64,000 nucleotides of DNA from Sipunculus nudus (lineage: Eukaryota; Annelida; Sipuncula; Golfingiida; Sipunculidae). The position numbers were made by a program, and so were the translations under genes. Position 1 is the first letter of the stretch; every line of letters starts with the position of its first letter. Below the pieces are notes generated by a model, which was given only the letters and a program-made list of their open reading frames with translations, searched no databases and was not told where the DNA came from. Where the stretch lies: assembly GCA_026874595.1 (NCBI GenBank), contig CM049321.1, positions 7,810,979 through 7,874,978 of the forward strand, given 5' to 3'. Below are positions 24,201-39,200 of the stretch, piece by piece.

Positions 24201-27200
24201 TTCACCCAAGGGTGGTCTCAAGAGAATGGGGGTCTTATAAGACAGGTGGTCTTTCAGACGGGTTCCACTAAATGCAAATCATAGAACAATGCTGTGTGGT
24301 GTTGCAATATGCAGCACTTTGTTAAACCTCTTTCTCCTTTTACCTCTTTCACCACACAAAACCTTTTTAAAATGTTTTGGGCAATTAAGATAAATCTGTT
24401 CCAAACATTTTGTACCTTCAAAAAGCAATCTAGGACAATAGCAGGTGGTGTTTGTATTCTATGACCCTGTAATGTAACCCAAAAGCCATATTGTGCTTCA
24501 TAAAAACAGTATTTATTATGCAGTAAAACGTACCCCACATCAGGTAACGCTGTCATAAAAGTGTCGCATATTTTATATGACTCTGTTACTTTGAGCCTGG
24601 ATTATTATGTTACAGACCCTGTTCCTGCTTTCAAAACTAGGTCTTAACCATCTCAGTGTTCTGACAGGCCCAAAGTAGATTATTCGATTCACAATGAAAC
24701 ATTTTCAAACCATCTCTTAAGCAGGATTCATATTTTTTGGCCAAAACAGATGGAAAACCCTTTTGACTGCATTATGAATGATCAATTCCTTTCCAGCATG
24801 TTTTGAAATTATACAGTAATATTAGGTTTCTCTTTACACAGCTAGGTGGTACCACTATTCCTGATACAAAGAATGTAATCTGATTACCTGTCTGAAGAAT
24901 TCCTCGAGGAGATACTCTGTCCACCTGGAGTGAAGCTGCCAGTCCTTGGCCGGATGGCTGATGTCTGCACAATGCAATACTAACGACAATGCCTTAGACT
25001 TGTCTATGCTGCAAAAAAATGATAGGATCATTGTTTGATGCACAATGCAATACTTACGACAAGGCCTTAGACTTGTCTATGCTGCAATGAAATGATAAGA
25101 TCATTGTTTACCACATTGTCCCACAGGTTGGAGTGTGTCTGTCAGAGGAATGTCCCAGAGGTTGGAGTGTGTCTGTCAGAGGAATGTCCTGCAGGTTGGA
25201 GTGTCTGTCAGAGGAATGTCCCACAGGTGAATGTCTGTCAGAGGAATGTCCCACAGGTGAGTGTGTCTGTCAGAGAAATGTCCCACAGGTGAATGTGTCT
25301 GTCAGAGGAATGTCCCACAGGTGAATGTCTGTCAGAGGAATGTCCCACAGGTGAGTGTGTCTGTCAGAGAAATGTCCCACAGGTGAATGTGTCTGTCAGA
25401 GGAATGTCCCACAGGTCTTAGTGTCTGTCAGAGGAATGTCCGACAGGTGAGTGTGTCTGTCAGAGGAATGTCCCACAGGTCTTAGTGTCTGTCAGAGGAA
25501 TGTCCCACAGGTTGGAGTGTCTGTCAGAGGAATGTCCCACAGGTTGGAGTGTCTGTCAGAGGAATGTCTCACAGGTGGGAGTGTCTGCCAGAGGAATTTT
25601 CCTGGTATAAGAGCCAGTGTCCATTATACCTACAGGTGTTGGTCTACATGTACTGGTCTAAAAGCATTCAGATCTCAGTGCTCTTAATTTTTTTAGTCAT
25701 GAGTTATAATCATGCAGGACCTAGATACCTCTCGTTAGAGACAGCTTTTTGCAGCAACTGCTCAGAGACTGTACAATAAAATGCTACTCACAGATACTCT
25801 CAACTTTAAATCACACTCTGAACTCCTGTGTTTCAGAATTTATCCAGACTGTAACTCATAAATGTAACTCTTTCTCCAATATGGTGAAGTGCTTGAGTTT
25901 CAAGCCTTGTACAGTAATATTTTTTTAGTTTGATTATTACTGTAGAAGTATCAATTCAAGTGTTTTTTTTTCAGGAGGCACAGACAAGTCCAAGGCCTTA
26001 TTGTTAATTATATCTGTATTATAGTAAACATCAGTCTAAGTTTTATCATATTTACTGTAATATAAACATAGTTAACTTTCACTTACTTTTCAGGCATACT
26101 GAGGAGATTCTTCATGTTCTTAATTTGTTGAAAATGGAAAGACATGTCTGTTGCAAGCACCATGTCTATCACAAGAGATCGGAATTCCCTGAAATGAGAA
26201 TGAACAATGAATATTGTATATTGTTGCAAGCACCATGTCTATCACAAGAAATCGGAAATCCCTGAAACAAGAATATACAATGAATATCAAAGAACCTATC
26301 CTGGATCTACAGCAACCTGTTCAAATAATGGCAGCATATGGTCAGAAACATAGATTCAGAATCAATATTACAAGAGAATATTGTTGATATTTTCATAAGT
26401 ATTAATCCACTTTTATCATTTACATTAGCACTACCTGAGGAAATACAACAAAAATTTTGCAGAGGTTGTGTCTGCATGTTCACAAAAGTCTTCAAAAGTT
26501 GTTTATTTTAATTGATAATTTTTCTGGTGAACAACTTTTAAAACCTTTCATAATCCAAAAGTCTGGGTTCAAGTAACTATACAATCCTTTAAAAGATATC
26601 ACATCACATTCTTTCTGTAATTCATTCCAATTAATATGTCTGAATCTCAATAAAACCTGCAATACTTGACTTTTGCTCTTAAGAACACCCTTGACTCTGT
26701 GCCAATGTCCCTGGTGACAAAACCCAGCAAACAGTTCTATAGAGAGCAGTGATTAAGCTGAATGAGTTTAGAACAAATGTAACATGACCACTGCATTAGA
26801 AGTGTAATAATTATATAACCTGGTGGTGGAGGAGTGTGGTCTCTGACTGCTCTCACCTGTATTCATCCCTGCTCAGGTTGGACAGAATGTTATGCTCCTC
26901 TTCCTTTAGGAGTCTGAATGATGCGCTGATGTGATGGTTCTCTAAAACCGCCCGGTCATTGTACAGCATGGCTACATCAGACCTGTCAGTCACAGAGAAT
27001 ACAATCATCAGTACACATCAATTCATGCAAGGCCAAATTTTTAATTTGTTTATTGATTCTTTAACATTTTTTTTTAATTTGAAAAAAAAACTGAATCATC
27101 TTATAATTAATATCACTCTGCCCTACTTCCTAAAACAATTCACAGGTGATCTAATCAACCAATCACAATACAAAGTGAAATATTGTATCAAAGGCCTGAA

Positions 27201-30200
27201 AATAGGTAAATGACTGATAAAAGGAGAATGTGCTCTTAAAAAACAGTACCCTTCTTTGAAATAATAAGAATGAAAAAGAGTAAAATTGGCAGCAATGCCC
27301 AAATTTTTTATCACAGATTGAATAAAGATATGTTTCAAATACTATGTATGTGTATACAGCTCTTAAAGTCATTAACATTCATGGTGCAGATCACCATGCA
27401 AAAAGATAAGGGCATTTATATTCCCCATGTTGTCTCACATGCTGGATATCTGACCATTCTCGTTCCCATTCTTGATCTAACTGAACTGTTACAACAGGAG
27501 AGCAGTGTGCTTATTGAGAGATTTTTTTATTGTACCAGAAGGGAAACATTTAAATGTGTTTATCCAGGGTTCCATGCTGAACTGGCCAAAGAATCGCTAC
27601 ATATAGCAATAATTTGTTTTTCTGGATATGCATCCTGCATGCCAGATATGCACATAAAAATAATCTCACCTTATTGATTTTCTCAATACTGATTTTATCT
27701 GCATTCTGTACATAAGCAATCTTAGCTTAATACTACTTATATAATGAAATCATGTATCATATATTAAAGTACAGTTCTCTCTCTCTCTCTCTCTCTCTCT
27801 CATATCATTCACTTTACCCCGTATTTATGTGGAAGTTGTTGGTTGTCCCTGTATGCTCATAATCATGTATCATCGCAGCGATGAGTGTTGCAAGGATTTC
27901 TAAATCCGTCAACCAATGCTGGCAATGCAGAAAAGAGAATGATAAGTAACAGACAAAATGCAATCTATACTTTCATACTGGTTATGATTACTCAACTAAC
28001 AGTGGAATGATCCTTCAATACTCGGTCAGAACAGAGCAAACTGGTGAATTAATTCATTATTCACAGCAAATGTTAACAGGTAGGACACTAACATGCAATT
28101 ACAAGGCAAAAACAATCAGATTTTAAATAAAATATTAAGGGAAACTTTTACCCAAATTAAAAGGGAGTTAAAAATAAATTAAAAAATAAATAAAAACTTT
28201 TGACTTGTTCATTTATTGTTATTTTTATAGTATTCTTTGAAATCTGGTCTCTTGATAAATTCACTCAAGGTTGGTCAAATCATCTCTAGATCTCTAAGAA
28301 TCTCGGAAACCTTGATCTCCACAAATATGTGAAATTTTATGTCTAATACCTTATTTCCACTATTAATTAAAAACAGGTCTCACAAAAACCCTCAAACTCC
28401 ATATACACATCTGAAATTAGATCTTTGAAACAATGATAAAAAAGGACAATATCTTAAACAATAATGTCCACACAAATCTGAAAATGAACTTATTTATAAT
28501 CCCTTAAACCCTATCTCCAAAAAAAATAGTTATAATCTCTATCAATTAGTCTCTAAATAATGTTCTTCTTTGAGTTTGGAACTGACCAGCTTTATTTTCC
28601 ATGAATTTTTTTTTTCATCTTTTAAAATTCTCAAAATCACATTCTCAGCTATCATGGCTTCACAAAATTACCATTTTATTTCCAGTTCTGCTAACAAGCT
28701 GTACAATTTCTCACCAGAAAGTCCAAAAATATGTACAAACAATGGCCAGACATATAAACAACTTTTATGGCCAAATGGCAAACACAAAATTAAAAGACAT
28801 ATATATTTTAATTTGACAAAATGTTGTTAATTAAATCTTAAAACATGCCCTCATTTAATATTAGTAAATGAAAACCTATGGTTAATGCAGCAACCATTTA
28901 TTAAAGCAGGTTCAATGTGCAGCACAAACCAAACCAAATAAACAGCAAATTGAAGAGTAAACAGACAAACCCAATACTGTTAAAAATATAGCTAAGATAC
29001 AAATCAAGATTAATTAAACTATTGACAACTCTGGTTTAGATTCTGTGACACAGTATCAGTAATTATAAAATTTTTGAGTTTTAATATTTTCAATGTTTTG
29101 TGTGGGTTCCATTTTTGCAATCTCACCATATGGTAATGTACATACACAAGACTATATCCATTATTATAATTATTATCATTGCAGAAAGAACATTGAAGGA
29201 GCTGGAATTTTCGTTCACCACTGGCAAGTGATTTAAGTTAAAAGGTCTCTTATTATACACATTATCAATCTTTATTTTACAGACCTGTGAAATAAATTAT
29301 GCGCTATAATTTAGGATAATGTTTTTATCTTTTGATGTTTGACACTACAGGCATGGCAGATGTACTCAAAATGCTAGCCAGGCTAGGAAATGACAATTAA
29401 CTTGACCTGTGTAGATTGGGTGCCTCATTCAAGACGATTTTATTTTCAGGATATTGTTAATTTGAAACCCTCATGAAGAAAAAGCAAATCACAGTATAGG
29501 TTCAACAACTTCTTCTCACCATTTTTTTATTGGTGCATTTGATTTCAAAAGTAAGATTTTATAAGGTATTTCAGTTGGGAAAGTATGTATATTTATTTTT
29601 ATGAATAAATTTCTTTTTTTTTTTAATTTTCATAAACAAAAAGGTTTCCCATTAAATGTAAGCAAAAAAAAACCCACTTTCATGATCATATGTTAACTAC
29701 TCTTTATATGCTATAAAGGGATGCTTTGAACTCTTAACTGTCTGATCAATACTTGCTGAAAGTTAAATATATTAATCTACAATTTCATCTAAATTAAAAT
29801 CTTTAAAAAGACTATTTCAGGAAATCTCTAAGTTGCAATGTAAAACACAGTATATATAAGCTTTCAGAATATGTACATTTCAAGTGGCCCCAAAGTTACA
29901 GAAAAACTAGCCATTTTACTAACACACAGTACAAATACACTTCTGAGTTCTTGAAACTAAAAAATTTCTTTTACAGAGATTACAAAAATTTCCAGATCTA
30001 AACAGCACTACTAAAATCAGTTACGGGATTTTTTTTTAACTTACTATGTATATCCGTTCTCTAAAGAATTTGGTTCTAAAAATCACAGTGTAAGCAATCT
30101 CACTTATAACCATGTGTTGTTATGTGCGATGTTAAAAGTAGCCAAATTTATAGAAACCAATCTGGATAATGGATTAACTACAATCACTTGGGGGATGAGG

Positions 30201-33200
30201 TAATCATTATAATGTCAAAATTATATACATGGATCTTATCGGGATGATGGGTATGCCATAATATATATAAATATTTACAATATCAAATCATATATTTTAC
30301 ACAATCCTGTATGATTTTTCTTGGCTACAATTATTTTTTTTTTTTGCAAATTGAAACAAAAATGACACCATTACTCTTTGCAATTTTCATAGGTTCCATG
30401 TTGGCTGAATTCAACTTGTACATTCTCATCATGTTTATTGAAATACATATTTTTTTTTTTAGTTCAGGGCCATAATGATGATTTCATACATCAGAGCTGA
30501 ATTTAATATGAAAAGTCCATTCTAATTTACAGAATATGTAGACATGCAATCAAATATTGCTTTTTAATGGGATTGACAAACAGCACCGCTATGGAAATTT
30601 TTTTACATTTATCTACATCAGATATCAGGTATCTTGAAAAGTATAATTATATAATATATAAACTAGAATATCAGCAAAAGCTGACAAAAGCCCTCAGCCA
30701 AAAGAACAGTGTTTAGAGGTGGTAACAGTAACAAGTACTAAATATCTGTTCTCACATGTATGTATATCTGTACATGTCTCAGTTATAAATTTAAAATGGA
30801 GAGGCATGTACCATGATTCATAAAAATCCACCAAATGCTTCCTGAAAAATAAGCTTCTAAGTTTTATTCTATTATCAGCTCTGTGACCTTGAAAAGTATG
30901 TCAAGGTCACCCATCTTTGAACTTGACCGAGATTTTGTCGATATACAGCTTCACCAAAGAAATAAAATTCCTATTGTGAATACTTTTAGAGATATCCCGC
31001 GCACAAGGCCAAAGTTGAAAAATCCAAGAAAAATTCATTAAAAATAAGAAATTGCAGGTGGCGCCCCCAAACTTGTGCAGCAGTTACAGACCATCACTCC
31101 CTATGATCATAGTAAGTATTGTGAAAATCCATCCAATGGTTCCTGAGAAATAAGCTTCTTAATGTTTTTTCTATAATCAGCTCTAAAACGTAGAAAAATA
31201 GGTCAAGGTCACCCATCTTCGAACTTGACCGAGATTTTGTCAATATACATCTTCACCGAAAAAATAAAATTCCTACAGTGAATCCTTTTAGAGATATCCC
31301 GCTCACAAGCCCAAAGTTGAAAAATCCGATAAAAATTCATTAAAAATCAGATATTGTAGGTGGCGCCACCAAACTTGTGTAGCAGGTACAGATTATCAGT
31401 CCCAATAATCATAGTAAGTTTTGTGAAAATCCACTGAATGGTTCCTGATTAATTAGCATCTAAGTGTTTTTCTATAATCAGCTCTAAAATATAGAAAAAT
31501 AGGTCAAGGTCACCCATCTTCGAACTTGACCGAGATTTTGTCTATATACATCTTTACCGAGGAAATAAAATTCTGACGGTGAATCCTTTTCAAGATATCC
31601 CGCTCACAAGGTAAAAGTTAACGGACGCCGGACGGACAGCTTGGGTGACGACAATAGCCCATCAGCCTAAGGGCTGAGGGCTAAAAAAGAGATTACAAGC
31701 TTTGTGATGCAAGGAAACAATAATACTAAATAAATGAAAGCTAGATTTTACTTTTATTTATCTTGTATCTATTTCTGTATACTACACCTGTTTTACAAAT
31801 GCTTTATAGGTATTTGCAGTTAAGTTGATATACACCTAATACCAATTACCTTTAATTAATAATTCATCTGCAACAATTTCCTTATATTACCTCTGTATTC
31901 AATACATATAACTGTATCTCGATCCTGTTTTAATTGTCATAATAATTATCTGCATAGCTATTAATTATGTGAACTACTCTATGCAAAATCATGTCACTCC
32001 AGTGATAATTTGTTATATAATCACAGGTGCCAATGTTTTCTTAAAAACCAGCTGATCATGTAGAGTGCCTCAGTGCAGAAAAACTAGTTTTCCCCAAAAG
32101 GTTCTAAAACTACCCTTCAATGAAGCCAAACACAGGTCTCCCAGAATTAATTTTTTTTTTCTAAAAATTTGAAATTTCCTTTATTAAAAAATGTTAATAA
32201 TGGAGTTATTACCTAAGATGGGGGTGTGGGGAGAATCAAGGCCTCCCTATTTTTGTCAAAATTCCAATAAATTGTCTTCCTCAGGAGGGTATATAATCAT
32301 TCCCATTTGTATGTGTGTTTGTTCACCATTTAATTCCCATTTGTTTCATCCATAAAAAACTTACCACTTCATATTCTTATATAGCTTACTATAGCTTGAT
32401 GTGAGCTATTTTTTAAAAAGGTTCATTGATATTTATTACATCATAATATTCATATATTAACAGGTCAATTTGCATTTGTGAATAGATGCAACCAACTGCA
32501 TAATCAAAAGATTTTTTTCTGATTTAAACCATTATTTTAAGATTTAAATTTGATTATTTAAATGTTAGCTGTACTGGGAGACCCGTAAGCCTTATATCTG
32601 CAGTTCTGCACACGTGTGTTACCTTGAGACATATGCATCCCTGAGATCTGCCTTTGGCCTTTAACAAACAAAATAAAAACATAAAATACACACTTAATAG
32701 GACACAAAGACTAACTCAAAAACACAACAGCCATAACAACAAATTATATGTCTAAATGATTTGGTCACCTATTTAAGAAAGGGAGATATGGAATAGAATT
32801 GTCTAATAACATCATGAGGTATATTTATAGGTACATTTTCTGAGAAAATTGCTGGTATTTACCAGAATATGTTCCAAGTAACCAGTGGCATATCCAAGAA
32901 CATGTTCCAAGGGGTGCTGGCATATACCACAATATGTTCAAAGAAACTTATTGGCATTTACCACACAATATTCCAAGAAACTTGCTGGTGTATACTGGAG
33001 TTCCAAGAAATTTGTTGGTATATACCAGAACATGTTCCAAGAAACTTGAAGGTGTACACTAGGAGAGGTTCCAATTACCTATGTTATCAACCTAAACATG
33101 TTGAAAGAAACTTATTGGCATTTACCACAAAATGTTCCAAGAAACTTGCTGGTATATACAGTTGTTCCAAGAAGTTTGTTAGTATTTACCAGAACAATTT

Positions 33201-36200
33201 CAAAGAATCTTGCAGGTGTGAACCATTATTGGTTCCAAGAAATTTACAGGGATGTACCAAAAAAATTTTCCAAGAAACTTTCTGGCACATGTGCCCAAGA
33301 CATGTTCCATGAAATATAAATGTGCGTGTAGTGCCTGTTCCCAGGTGTACAAATAGACCTGTCAGAATGTTCAAAGAGACTTGCTGTTAAATGTGTCCAG
33401 TACATGTTCAAAGAATTAAACTTGCACTTATACCCAGTGAATGATTAAAGAAAAATTCTGGTATATCCATGGCATGATAAGTATATTACTGATTTTGTAC
33501 TGAAAAAAAAAACATACAAGAAAATTGGAACTCTTTGGAACAAAGAATGCTTGGACAAAACTTCATTGTTTTGTACTGTGGTATAACAAGACAAGCATTT
33601 AGCATAAAATTTAAACATATCACCTCCAGGAAGATTTATTACTGTGTATCAATAGGTTTGTTATATAGGCTTGGGTACTGTTTATGAAGCATTGACGGAC
33701 AGTTAGTCACTTGCAGGGGTAGAAGCACAGACTGGCATTAGTTCTTCTGTTTACCACCAGATGTCTTGGCATGCTTATGTTAAGGTCTGTGTACTGAATT
33801 CAACCAAAGTGCTGCCATGGAAAATTCCAGGAAAAGAATAGGAGAAACAAGGCTTTCTCTTTTAAAATATCCACCTTCTGGTATACACAAGTCTTGTGAT
33901 GTATACATTCAATTTGGACTCTTCAGGGAAAGTGAATGAAATAATGATAATTAGACAGTACGGTGAAACCTGTGTTAGGGGACCACCCATGGAACTGGTT
34001 AAAAGTGGTCTTAAGTCAGAGGTGGTCTTATTAGACAGGTCAGTTATAACCAATGTGAATGCTTTTGGTTCACCCAAGGGTGGTCTTAATACACAGGTGA
34101 TCTTATAAGATAGATGGTCTCAATAGACAGGTAATCTACAAGACAGGTGGTTTAATAGACAGGTGTTCTTATAAGATAGGTGGTCTTTCAGACAGGTACC
34201 ACTGTATATAATACCTGGATGTAAGTGCAGACAAAATATAAATAACGAAATGTGACACACACAGATATTCAGACATTTCCAACTGACTAAAAGACTTTGT
34301 TCACAGACTTTTAAACTTGAGCAAACAAACACATAAAACAGAATTTACAACAATATTCTTCAACTAAGGATTCTGTGAAACTATTTCAGCACTCTTAGTG
34401 GTGGAAACTGGCTCATGATTAATAACTGGTTCAGACAAGTTTTCTTAAACTGAAACATTTTCAGGCTGAAGACCATTTCTGACTTGGGAACTCAAAAAGC
34501 AGTTTTTACGCATCTGTAGTCATGAGCCTCATTTCTGGATAAATTTGCAAAATTGTGAGAGACCTGGAGAATTTTATTGAGTGTTTTATGGCCATATCAT
34601 TATTTTGCTATTTAAAACACTCCAATTTCTCCACTTTTCTGTCAATTTCAAGAGGTTTAGTAAGTCCTCCCTTCCTGCTTCCACCTTACCACATATACAG
34701 TGAAACCTGTGTTAGGAGACCACCCATGGGACTGGCCAAACGTGGTCTTGATTTACAGGTGGCCTTATAAGACAGATCAGTTATTGATTTACAGGTGGCC
34801 TTATAAGACAGATCAGTTATAACCAATGTGAATGCTTTCAGTTCAACAAAAGGTGGTCATAATGGATGGTGGGCTTATAAGACAGGTTCCGCTGTATGTG
34901 CAGAACGTACGTCAGAATCTCAGTTCTTTAAAATTACTGAATAGTGATAATTTAACTGAGCAGTGTATATATTCAAACAATGGAATGAACCTACTTGATT
35001 TATAAGATAACAACATCATGGAAAACACACTGATACATCATTTTCACAAGCATGTGCAATGTGCCTTAAATGGTCATGTGGTGGTATCGAGTCTAGTTAT
35101 CAGATATGGTTGATTTTGTTAAAATGGGAAAGAATCGGAAAAGATCCTTGCTCTATCATATTAAATGTAACAAATACAATCTTTCTTCTTCAACTTGATC
35201 AACCCGAGCATTTAGAGTCAATCACTGCCAACAGGTGTCACTGGTGAGGTGGAAGAGGTCTATTATTATAAAATTAGTGTGGTCATCAATAGATGCCTTT
35301 AGTAAACACTGGATGCTAAATGACAACGACAAACTTATGATATATAAAAGAATGACCGCCCTGCCTGACACTGTAATACACTGTAACGAACTCACCACTA
35401 GCCCACTCTGTGACAGTATGTGGTGCACCGTCTGCGTGACATCACCTGCATGTATAAGGTTGTGGTATGGGTTCTTGTGTTTACTGTAGCCAGATTCAAC
35501 CGCGTTCAGAAACCCTTCTAATGTTGCGGTATTGATCTGGAAAAATAAAAACTTATAGTGTCTGAAAACTTCTAATTCACCGTTGATCAACACTTTATAT
35601 TTATCCAATATTTACCTTATATATGTAGGAATTATAGCCTTTTAACATATCCTGGGTACACACCTGTGTGTTCAGTTAATTAATGTCCTGAATATATTTT
35701 GCACCATTCATGAAACAAATTTATAAACAGGTATCAATTACTTTAATGTAACTTATTCACATACCAGAATTATTAAATATACATGCAATATAGTGTGATC
35801 TTTTAAAATATTTTGGCATCTGCCAATATGTTGTTTTAAACCTGTTTGTTTACTACTGTACATGAAAGGAAAAAAGCTTGCAACGGGCACAACCAGTTGT
35901 GCAAAACATGAACATTGCGCGTACATCATCTGGTGGCCATGCCGAGAAACTCTCACAAATTTTGAGCTGAGACTTAAAAGCTGTACATGTTTCTTATTCT
36001 ACATTTATCTTTCATCTCCTAGTTTTGGGGTTGTTGTGCATGCATGCAGCAGTTCTGCTGTCTTATTATGGTAGACAGACACATGTGGATTGTGTTGACT
36101 CACACACAGAACCATAACAATGTATAAAACAGCTGAATTGGAGATAGTGTGTCCCTGCACCCAGAGGTTTTTCTAGGAAACTTTTGTATTAATTAAGCCA

Positions 36201-39200
36201 AAATGAACTCACAGTGTGAGATCATACTCATATAATTACAAATGATTAAGTGCCTTTAACCTCACAAACTGAAACTTACCTTGAATTTGTTTATGAGATC
36301 ATAACGTTGCATCAGTTCATAGCCGACATATTTAAGCCCATGGCCATCACCCGCTTCATTCACAGCAAAAATATCGAAAGACCATTCATCCATAGACTGT
36401 CAAATAAATTAAAAATATCATTATAACAAAAAAGTTAATATTTATTAAAAACAAACTATGAGGTAGTGTGAGTCCACATGTATATATGCCCTTGACAGGA
36501 TCTAATCATGCCTGTGTGTTACACAAGTGCAAGAAACACATGAATGCAAGCAGACCTACTGCATGGTTGTATAACAGGTCAGCTATATCTGCCAGAATGA
36601 TGGAGGCCTTAGATAGAGGGATAGATAATTCTATGTTGACAGAAGTAAAATTATAACCCCATTTATTTGATTTAAAAAACTGCATTATGTTTTTTTTTTT
36701 CTTTACTGAAAAATGAATATATATTATATATCTACATACTGTTTCTTTAACTTGTACACATGTAATATGCATAATCTCTTGTGAATAATATATACATATA
36801 TGCAATATTTTTGAACCAATAAACACTAAAAGAAATATAAATATATATCTGCACAGTGTTTCTTCAATCATCTTTAACTTGTACACATGTAATATGTATA
36901 TTCTCCTGTGAATAATATATATATAAATGTATATATGTATACAGTATATGCTGATGGCAGCAGTTGATGGGAACTACAGCTGCCACCTACTGGCAATCCT
37001 TCACATTAAATTTACATGATCAGAAGCGACTGACTGGATGAGGGGTCCTGGCCATTACTGCCTTTTAAAATCATGTCAATGCAAGTACTGAAATTTTTGG
37101 GAGCTTTACGGTTTCAACCCTTCAATGGATGTTGGGGGTAAATATATCAAACTTTCAATTTTTTTTGGGTGAAAAAACTGAAACATCAACCTTAGAAATA
37201 CAGATGTAATGGTATTTGATGGGAATTAATATATTGTGAAACTATAACCACAGGATCTGGAATTTTCTGACCTTTCTGAAGTCTTCACAAAATGCAGCAG
37301 TCTGACTTTGTAAACTTTTATAATTCAGCATCTAAATCAGTTTAGAATTTACTTAGGCCTACAATAACAAATTTATTTTATTGGCTTGTAAATACAGGCA
37401 TACTAATACCTGTAATGAAGGCAGCCAAGCCCCCCACTAGCCCTGATATTTGAAATTTCATGAGAAATCTAGACCGATATCAAATTTCTTGCATTAATTA
37501 TTACTTTTGAAATAAATATTATTCATACTATCTTTCTCTTTTACAGGAGTAGCTTATATTATCAAGACAGTCATTTTAGAGATGTCTAAATTTATTATTT
37601 GATCTTCCACTTAAAACATATATAAATTTAAAATATTTCATTAAAAAGTATTGAAATTATGCTGACATGAGGTTCATAATTATAACAAACAGGAAACTAG
37701 AGTTTCTGTAAATTTGGCCATTTTTAGATAGGCAGCAGGATCCGTGTAACAGCTGTCAAATGCTTGTTAAAGTGGCCAGTTTTTGGTTGACAGGAAAGCT
37801 TGGTTTTCCATTCCTCAGCCTAGCTAGCTATGGTTACATGTTATGGAGGCAGGTGAGAACCCGAGAAATGGGGGATTTACTGTAAAGACAGCTGAAAAGC
37901 TGAAAAACTCTGTCATTACCAGCGCTGAACCTCCCACACAATCTTTCCCAGCGCTGGATCAAACCTCAATTCTGACATCACATGCCCTCGTAAACTGAAT
38001 CCCACAGAAAAATAAAAACACAAGAGGATGAAGTATGGGGATTGGTCCTGGCAAATTTTCTGTTTGTAGAAAATTATGCCTGAAAGTTTACGCTAGAAGT
38101 GACTTCAATCAACATGACATGGTGCTGCTCAGATTGGACGGATCAATTTCAGCGAGTTTAAGTATATTCAAATCTGGGTTTTTTTTTCTCTGCCAGGTCA
38201 CTTCTGGTAATGAGAGAGTGCTGGAGTCATCAAGCCAACTCTTATAGAACATCAGCTGTCACTCTGAAACTTGTGGCTTGCACCCTCCTTATGCATATGG
38301 CATGGCTTGAACCTAATTAAAACAGATTGAACTGAAAGATTATAATTTCAGATTTCTGTTATATACTTGTATCCAGGTAGGTTTGATAATGATCACTGAT
38401 TGAGGACTCAAGTCCAGACATGGACAGAAGTCCGGACTAAAGTTAACTTGAGGTTTTTATTATGAAGCCTATCCTTCATGAAGACTAACCTTGAGAAAAA
38501 CTTTGTAATTGATTATGGCAATCCAAGATCGATCACTGAATTGTCTGCATTGATCCCAACACTACTATGTATTTTAGCAGTATAAACAAATATGATACCA
38601 CATACTTCATCCTGTCATTGTGTTTGAACACATCCATTGATTCTAATGTACAGCCCCTTCCACTGAGGCAATGACGTTTACACACCTCAAGTGGCAATCA
38701 AATATGTTTCAGGAGTTTAATTTCTATGGTTTTCCAGGTCAGAAATCGAAATCTTCCCAAAGTCAAAAAGAGTGTGAATGGTTTTCTATTCATTCCTTAT
38801 ACTCAAGAAAAACTGCAGAACAACCCATTTCACAACTAGCTGTGCTGGGCATACATAGTCCATAGCTAATTTCTATTACAATTACAAGCTTCTAATGTCA
38901 TAGTAAATGAATATAAGAGACTTATAAAACCCAGCCTCATTGTATCCTTAATTAAATAAACAGATGCTCAAGAACTTAATGAGCAAAATGCTGAATATCA
39001 ATTGATTTTCCGAACTCCAGGATATTCCAGGATGCAATAAAAATTCCAGGATGTTCCAGGGATATCTGATGGTCTAGGAACCCGGTATTGACTCACAGAT
39101 AATATTCTGTGGAAGCCTTACCTGACAATTTCAAACTTAGCATATAGAAGCTGCTGTTATTTGGCAAAATCGTCTTTCAACATGCAAGGGTGCCAGTATA

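Larger units (their letters stand above)
27919..35395 (-). other. PDE1 intron of 7.5 kb
   Basis: AT-rich with no coding exon recognised. It contains a Helitron-like tandem-core repeat (30665-31687), a minisatellite (32860-33440) and two foldback MITE copies (33956-34206 and 34697-34896), each listed separately. Confidence 0.8.

Noticed and set aside
25092-25687. Cys-rich frames reading CQRNVPQV
   Set aside because: Translation of a minisatellite; several frames show the same peptide pattern.
32869-33312. 147-codon plus-strand frame
   Set aside because: Built from a degenerate minisatellite; opposite to PDE1 within its intron; no motif.
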